DNA from: Anaerolineales bacterium
GTDB taxonomy: Bacteria > Chloroflexota > Anaerolineae > 4572-78 > J111
NCBI GenBank assembly: GCA_020634855.1
Contig: JACKAU010000003.1
Location: forward strand, 682,001-746,000
Direction of reading: 5' to 3'
Length of the DNA stretch: 64,000 bases
The number at the start of each line of letters is the position of its first letter. The first letter of the stretch is position 1. The position numbers and the translations under genes were made by a program. The notes beneath the pieces were generated by a model, which did no database searches, was not told the DNA's origin, and saw only the letters and a list, made by a program, of their open reading frames with translations. Positions 59,576-64,000 of the stretch are shown in pieces.

Positions 59576-62416
59576 ATGTCACTCCCTGCTCAAGCCACTG
59601 CCAGAGAGGGAATAAATCCGCTTCGCTCCATAAAAACTAAATTCATTCTGCTGCTTTTAGCCGTTTCAATCCTTCCTTTAATTGCCGTCGGCTGGTTCAC
59701 TTACGCCGTTTCCGAGCGCATTCTGCAAACTCAAGTGACCAACCATTTGGTTAGTGTGCGGAATTTAAAGGCTGAGCAAATTGAAACATTTTTTCTCCAA
59801 ACGGCGGACGATATTCGGCTGGCTGCCAAATTGCCGACCACAGCCCAAGCCGCTCACGATCTTAGCCAGCAACCCTCATCGACTATTAGGAATCGCACCG
59901 ATGGTTACGACTCCTACTTTGAAGAAATTGTACGTTTTAAAGGCTACGACGACATTTTCCTCATAAGCGCCGACGGTGAAATTGTCTTCCGGCACAGCCA
60001 CATCCCCTTGCAAAACGATCCATTACTTGATACAGCACTCACCGGCTTATTTAAAACGTTACACTCCGACCCAACCACCGCCGGCCCAATCATCGTCACC
60101 TTGCCGCCGACTTCCGAATCAAACGAAGCGTTGAGCTATTTCATGGGCATGCCAATCATTGCCGACAGTGCAAATTTAGGCATTCTTGTCTACCAAATCC
60201 CGTACGCTTCTCTGGAAAAAATCCTCAACAGTCATACCGAGAGTACGCCCCAACAAAGCAAAATATCGCTGGCTTTGATAAGCCCCGAAATCGATCCGGC
60301 CGATCAAGCCGCTAGTGACATTATCGACACGGCAGGTTTGGAATTGGCTCTGGCCGGTGAAAGTGGCGTAAACCGAGTCGTCGATAGTCAGTCGCTACCG
60401 TTTTTAACGGCGTACCAACCTTTGGCAATTGGTAACCAAACCTGGGGTTTAATTGTCGAAACAAACGAGGATCAAGCACTGAACAGCTTGCGGAGTTTTC
60501 GCACTTCAGCCATCTGGATTACAGGGCTGGTCATTCTGGGGGTAGGCAGTCTGGCAGTGTTGATCGCCCGGACTATCACCCAGCCTATCTCTAATTTAAC
60601 CACAGTCACCACCGCCATTGCCGAAGGTGACTGGAGTCAAGCAGTAGTCGTTACCGGGCAAGATGAGATTGGCCTGCTGGCCAAATCTTTCAATAAGATG
60701 AAGGTGCAGTTGCAGCACGCTTTTGCTACGCTTGAAGATCGAGTTCGGGAGCGGACCCGCGCCTTGGAAACCAGCACCGAAATCAGCTACCAACTCACAG
60801 CCATTTTAGATTTGGACCAACTGCTCAAATATGTCATCAACTGCCTCAAAAAAGAATATAATTTTTATCACACCCACATCTACCTCCTTGAAAGTAGCGA
60901 ACCAAAACTGGTTTTAGCGGAAGGAACGAACCCAGCCTGGACTAATCCGCAAGGCCGGCATTACTATATCGATTTGGACACATCCGGCAGCCCCATCGCC
61001 CACGCAGCCCGAACGCGCGACATCGTTATTATTGACAACGTCCACCAGGCAAATAAATGGTCGCCGGAATTTATTATGGCCGACACGCAAGCCGAAATTG
61101 CTGTGCCCATTATGGTTGGCATGGCCGAAGCATTGGTGGGCGTGTTGGATGTGCAAAAAAATGAATTGGCCGGTTTTAGCGACAGCGACGCACGGCTGCT
61201 GCGGGCGCTGGCGAATCAGGTCGGGGTGGCTATTCACAACGCCCGGTTATACAGCCTGGCACAGCGAGAATTAGCCGAACGAAAGCGGGCTGAGAAAGCC
61301 TTACAAGCGGCCAACGCCGAGTTAGCTGAACGCGCCCAACAGTTGGAGACCCAAACCAACGAATTGGTTAAGGCCAAAAATGATGCCGAGGCCGCCAGCC
61401 GGGCCAAAACTGAATTCTTAGCGAACATGAGTCATGAACTGCGGACTCCCCTCAATGGCATTCTGGGCTATACCCATATCCTCAAACGAGACGCCGGTCT
61501 CAATAAGGCCCAAAAAGAAGGGCTTAATGTTATTCAGCAAAATGGCAATCATCTCTTGACATTAATCAACGATATCCTGGATCTCTCCAAAATTGAAGCC
61601 CGCAAAATTGAACTTTATCCATCCGATTTTCATTTACCGAACTTCTTAACCAGCATCACCGAAATTTATCGAATCCAGGCCATGCAAAAAGAGCTAGCAT
61701 TTAAATACGAAGTTTTGAGCCATCTGCCTACCGGCGTCCACGCCGATCAAAAACGACTCCGCCAGGTTCTCATCAATTTATTAGATAATGCTGTAAAATA
61801 CACCAACAAGGGCACAATCAGCTTTCGCGTTCAACAGCTTGATGACGAAACCAACAATTCAGCCCTTAAAATCATCAGGTTTGCTGTAAAAGATACCGGC
61901 ATCGGCATCACCCCTGATCAGATCGATAAAATCTTTCTGCCCTTTGAGCAAGCCGCCGACAGCCAACGCCGAAGCGAAGGGGCCGGCTTAGGTTTGGCCA
62001 TCACTTCCAAATTAGTAAGACTCATGGGCAGTGATTTGAAACTCAAAAGCCAGCCCAATGTTGGTTCGACGTTCTGGTTTGATTTGCCGCTGGGAATCCT
62101 GTCGGCGCCGGCCCAGCCTACAAAAGTGGAAGCCGGCCAGCCTCAACGGGTTAATGATACGGAACTGGAGACCGCACCATATAGTTTAGAGCAGATCATG
62201 AAGATCATGGCTCCCCCGCCGCCGGCCGAGATGAAAGTATTGTTTGAACTGGCCCGTCTGGGTGACATGGCCGGTTTGCAAAAACGGGCCGAACAGCTAA
62301 AAAAAATCGACTTGAAGTACGTCCCGTTTGCCAATAAATTGAGCGCCCTTGCCCAGAATTTTGAAGAAGAAAAAGCCTTGACCCTGGTTAAGAGATACAT
62401 GGAGCAGACTGAATGA
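59576..62416 (+). CDS. Multi-sensor histidine kinase (Cache-HAMP-GAF-HisKA-HATPase)
   Basis: A 946-residue membrane kinase. TM1 (~20-42), a Cache-like extracytoplasmic sensor (~43-305) and TM2 (~310-332) are followed by HAMP (~333-385, ITQPISNLTTVTTAIAEGDW) and GAF (~405-560). A coiled coil (~565-605) leads to HisKA with MSHELRTPLNGILGY (His ~620). The HATPase_c domain has LRQVLINLLDNAVKYT, FAVKDTGIGITPDQ and GAGLGLAI. A ~70-residue helical C-terminal extension follows (PYSLEQIMKIMAPPPPAEMK onward), which resembles the tail of hybrid kinases. The ATG of the next gene overlaps its stop codon (ATGA), so the two are translationally coupled. Confidence 0.93.
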   Translation: MSLPAQATAREGINPLRSIKTKFILLLLAVSILPLIAVGWFTYAVSERILQTQVTNHLVSVRNLKAEQIETFFLQTADDIRLAAKLPTTAQAAHDLSQQPSSTIRNRTDGYDSYFEEIVRFKGYDDIFLISADGEIVFRHSHIPLQNDPLLDTALTGLFKTLHSDPTTAGPIIVTLPPTSESNEALSYFMGMPIIADSANLGILVYQIPYASLEKILNSHTESTPQQSKISLALISPEIDPADQAASDIIDTAGLELALAGESGVNRVVDSQSLPFLTAYQPLAIGNQTWGLIVETNEDQALNSLRSFRTSAIWITGLVILGVGSLAVLIARTITQPISNLTTVTTAIAEGDWSQAVVVTGQDEIGLLAKSFNKMKVQLQHAFATLEDRVRERTRALETSTEISYQLTAILDLDQLLKYVINCLKKEYNFYHTHIYLLESSEPKLVLAEGTNPAWTNPQGRHYYIDLDTSGSPIAHAARTRDIVIIDNVHQANKWSPEFIMADTQAEIAVPIMVGMAEALVGVLDVQKNELAGFSDSDARLLRALANQVGVAIHNARLYSLAQRELAERKRAEKALQAANAELAERAQQLETQTNELVKAKNDAEAASRAKTEFLANMSHELRTPLNGILGYTHILKRDAGLNKAQKEGLNVIQQNGNHLLTLINDILDLSKIEARKIELYPSDFHLPNFLTSITEIYRIQAMQKELAFKYEVLSHLPTGVHADQKRLRQVLINLLDNAVKYTNKGTISFRVQQLDDETNNSALKIIRFAVKDTGIGITPDQIDKIFLPFEQAADSQRRSEGAGLGLAITSKLVRLMGSDLKLKSQPNVGSTFWFDLPLGILSAPAQPTKVEAGQPQRVNDTELETAPYSLEQIMKIMAPPPPAEMKVLFELARLGDMAGLQKRAEQLKKIDLKYVPFANKLSALAQNFEEEKALTLVKRYMEQTE

Positions 62417-64000
62417 CGACAAAATCACAAGACTCAACCAGCAACTTCACCCACGATAAGGATCAACCTACCATTTTGATTGTTGACGATAATCGGGATA
62501 ATCTGGCGGTCTTATCTTATCTCAATTCTTATGGATTCCGCGTTTTAGTCGCTCGTAACGGCGAAAGCGCGCTGCAAAAAGCTCGTGACGCTCATCCGGA
62601 CATTATTCTGCTCGATGTCCTAATGCCGGGACTGGACGGCTTTGAAACCTGCCAAAGATTAAAAAGTAGCCGGCAAACTAAGGATATTCCGGTCATTTTC
62701 ATGACGGCTCTGGCCGAAGCCAGCGATAAAGTGAAAGGATTTCAGGTCGGCGGGGTCGATTATATTACCAAACCCATCCAACATGAGGAAGTACTGGCTC
62801 GCGTCAAAACCCACCTGAGCATTCGTGAACTGACGCATAATCTGCAAGATCAGGCCAACGTTCTACAGCGCATGAACACCGACCTGGTCAAATACAGCGT
62901 TCAGATTGAAACCAGCAGCCAACTGGGGCAACAGGTCACCTCCATCCTTGACCTGGATGAATTGATGACCAGAGTGGTTGAACTGATCCAATCTAAGTTT
63001 AGTTACTACTTTGTGGGCATCTGGTTGATGGAAGAACAGCAGAGCGCGGTTGTGCTACGAGCCAGGGCCGGTAGCGATGAACACCGTCTGCCTCCGTCAG
63101 GTTTTCAACTGCCCATCACCGATACCAACTACGCCGTCGTGTGGGTTGGGCATAACTGCCAGCACTACCTAACTAACGATACAGCCGACTCCACAAAATT
63201 ACTGGCGACCGATACGCTCCTGCCGGCAAAGTCGGCGTTGGTGCTCCCGTTGCGAGTAATGAATGAGACCATTGGCGCTCTAGATATTTTAAGCGACCGC
63301 GCTGACGAATTTTTTGAGGAAGATAAATTAGTACTACAAACGCTGGCCGATCAAATTGCCATTGCCATTCGGAATGCCGAGTTTTACAAGGTAGAGCAAC
63401 GACGACGGCGACTGGCCGAGTCGCTAGAGCAAACCGGCCGGGTGTTGGGCAGTACACTGGATCTGAAGCAAGTTCCCGGTCGCATTCTGGAAGAATTAGC
63501 TAAAGTTGTACCCTATGAGCGGGGGTTAGTCCTGCTACAACGGGGAGATGCTCTCCACAGTATCGCTCAACGCGGATTTCCCGATAATGAAAAAGCGCCT
63601 TTGCTTCATATTTCCATCCATTCCGGCGATATCTTTCAACGCATTACCGAATCACGCCGCCCCCTATTGCTGAACGATGTAACTCAAGACTCAGGCTGGC
63701 GTCAACTCGACTGGCTGCCAATTCATCATTCCTGGTTAGGCGCCCCTTTGATAACCAAAGGCAAGGTCATCGGCATGATATCGCTAACCCGGCGCGGGAT
63801 CGGCGCCTTTAGCCTTGACGACGCCACGATGGTACTGGCTTTCGCCGGCCAGGCCGCCATTGGGCTGGAAAATGCCAGCCTCTATGATGAGATTAGCCAA
63901 CTCAACGAAGATCTAGAAATGAAAGTAACGCAGCGGACGGAAGAACTGAACAACGCCTACCAAATTCTAGAGCGCCTAGATCGGACCAAAACCGACTTTA
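62413..64000 (+). CDS. Response regulator-GAF-GAF protein, probable histidine kinase (truncated by window end)
   Basis: Open from ATG 62413 to the window end, 529 residues seen. The receiver (~20-140) has TILIVDDNRDN, phospho-acceptor Asp in IILLDVLMPGLDGFE (~residue 67), FMTALAE and DYITKPIQHEE. Two GAF domains follow (~165-320, FVGIWLMEEQ; ~340-490, GLVLLQRGD), then a coiled coil ending LERLDRTKTDF. This last segment normally leads straight into a HisKA phospho-acceptor helix, so a kinase domain is expected beyond the window. It overlaps the upstream kinase by 4 nt and probably receives its phosphoryl group. Confidence 0.88.
   Translation, partial: MTTKSQDSTSNFTHDKDQPTILIVDDNRDNLAVLSYLNSYGFRVLVARNGESALQKARDAHPDIILLDVLMPGLDGFETCQRLKSSRQTKDIPVIFMTALAEASDKVKGFQVGGVDYITKPIQHEEVLARVKTHLSIRELTHNLQDQANVLQRMNTDLVKYSVQIETSSQLGQQVTSILDLDELMTRVVELIQSKFSYYFVGIWLMEEQQSAVVLRARAGSDEHRLPPSGFQLPITDTNYAVVWVGHNCQHYLTNDTADSTKLLATDTLLPAKSALVLPLRVMNETIGALDILSDRADEFFEEDKLVLQTLADQIAIAIRNAEFYKVEQRRRRLAESLEQTGRVLGSTLDLKQVPGRILEELAKVVPYERGLVLLQRGDALHSIAQRGFPDNEKAPLLHISIHSGDIFQRITESRRPLLLNDVTQDSGWRQLDWLPIHHSWLGAPLITKGKVIGMISLTRRGIGAFSLDDATMVLAFAGQAAIGLENASLYDEISQLNEDLEMKVTQRTEELNNAYQILERLDRTKTDF

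Overview
The window reads as a chromosomal segment of a free-living bacterium of moderate GC content, most likely a Chloroflexota (Anaerolineae-like) organism. This is an inference from the mix of genes: a CofC-like protein (F420 pathway), two Ser/Thr protein kinases, a RIO1-type kinase, lipoproteins with Pro/Thr linkers, a RamB/ScfR-type regulator beside isocitrate lyase, and large multi-sensor histidine kinases. There is no rRNA or tRNA gene, no phage module and no CRISPR array.

Region 1 (about 0-10.9 kb) concerns quaternary amines. A leftward operon encodes an MttB-family corrinoid methyltransferase without an amber codon, an Fe-type alcohol dehydrogenase and a GcvT-like aminomethyltransferase. 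Next to it are a flavodoxin/pentapeptide-repeat fusion and a glycine betaine ABC transporter (binding protein, a permease with two fused permease domains, CBS-containing ATPase). The likely cognate corrinoid protein lies 47 kb away (50.9-51.6 kb).

Region 2 (11-19.5 kb): an acyltransferase and a FolC-like ligase, an inserted XamI-type restriction-modification pair, acylphosphatase, a lipoprotein hydrolase, and enolase behind a leader that contains its own intrinsic terminator hairpin.

Region 3 (19.6-43.1 kb): a PknK-like kinase/ATPase/TPR protein, MalQ, an aminotransferase divergent from a DtxR-flavoprotein-DUF4139 operon, a GT-C membrane protein, a kinase-FHA protein, a phosphodiesterase lipoprotein, CofC-like, a two-component system, a protein with a PD-(D/E)XK-like motif, DUF456, and two tandem CPA2 antiporters.

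Region 4 (43.4-54.8 kb) is the accessory and repeat-rich part: a LysM protein, a roughly 280-bp array of 20-bp units in front of an orphan helical protein, a DUF6615-like putative nuclease, a TumE/TumA-like toxin-antitoxin pair, a structured non-coding RNA candidate (HEARO/omega-RNA-like, without IscB), zinc-ribbon proteins, three copies of a 180-bp repeat, and nested MITE-like elements. Housekeeping genes (DUF2306, corrinoid protein, RIO1) are interspersed.

Region 5 (54.8-64 kb): histidine phosphatase, PhnD-like binding protein, isocitrate lyase divergent from its probable regulator, and two overlapping multi-sensor signalling genes, the last cut by the window end.

Several small-repeat families occur between genes: inverted pairs of a 15-mer ARACCTNNNAGGTYT whose variable centres covary, 18-bp CAAAG/CTTTG palindromes, tetranucleotide tracts and AGATTGG heptamer tracts. 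One heptamer tract lies inside a coding sequence.
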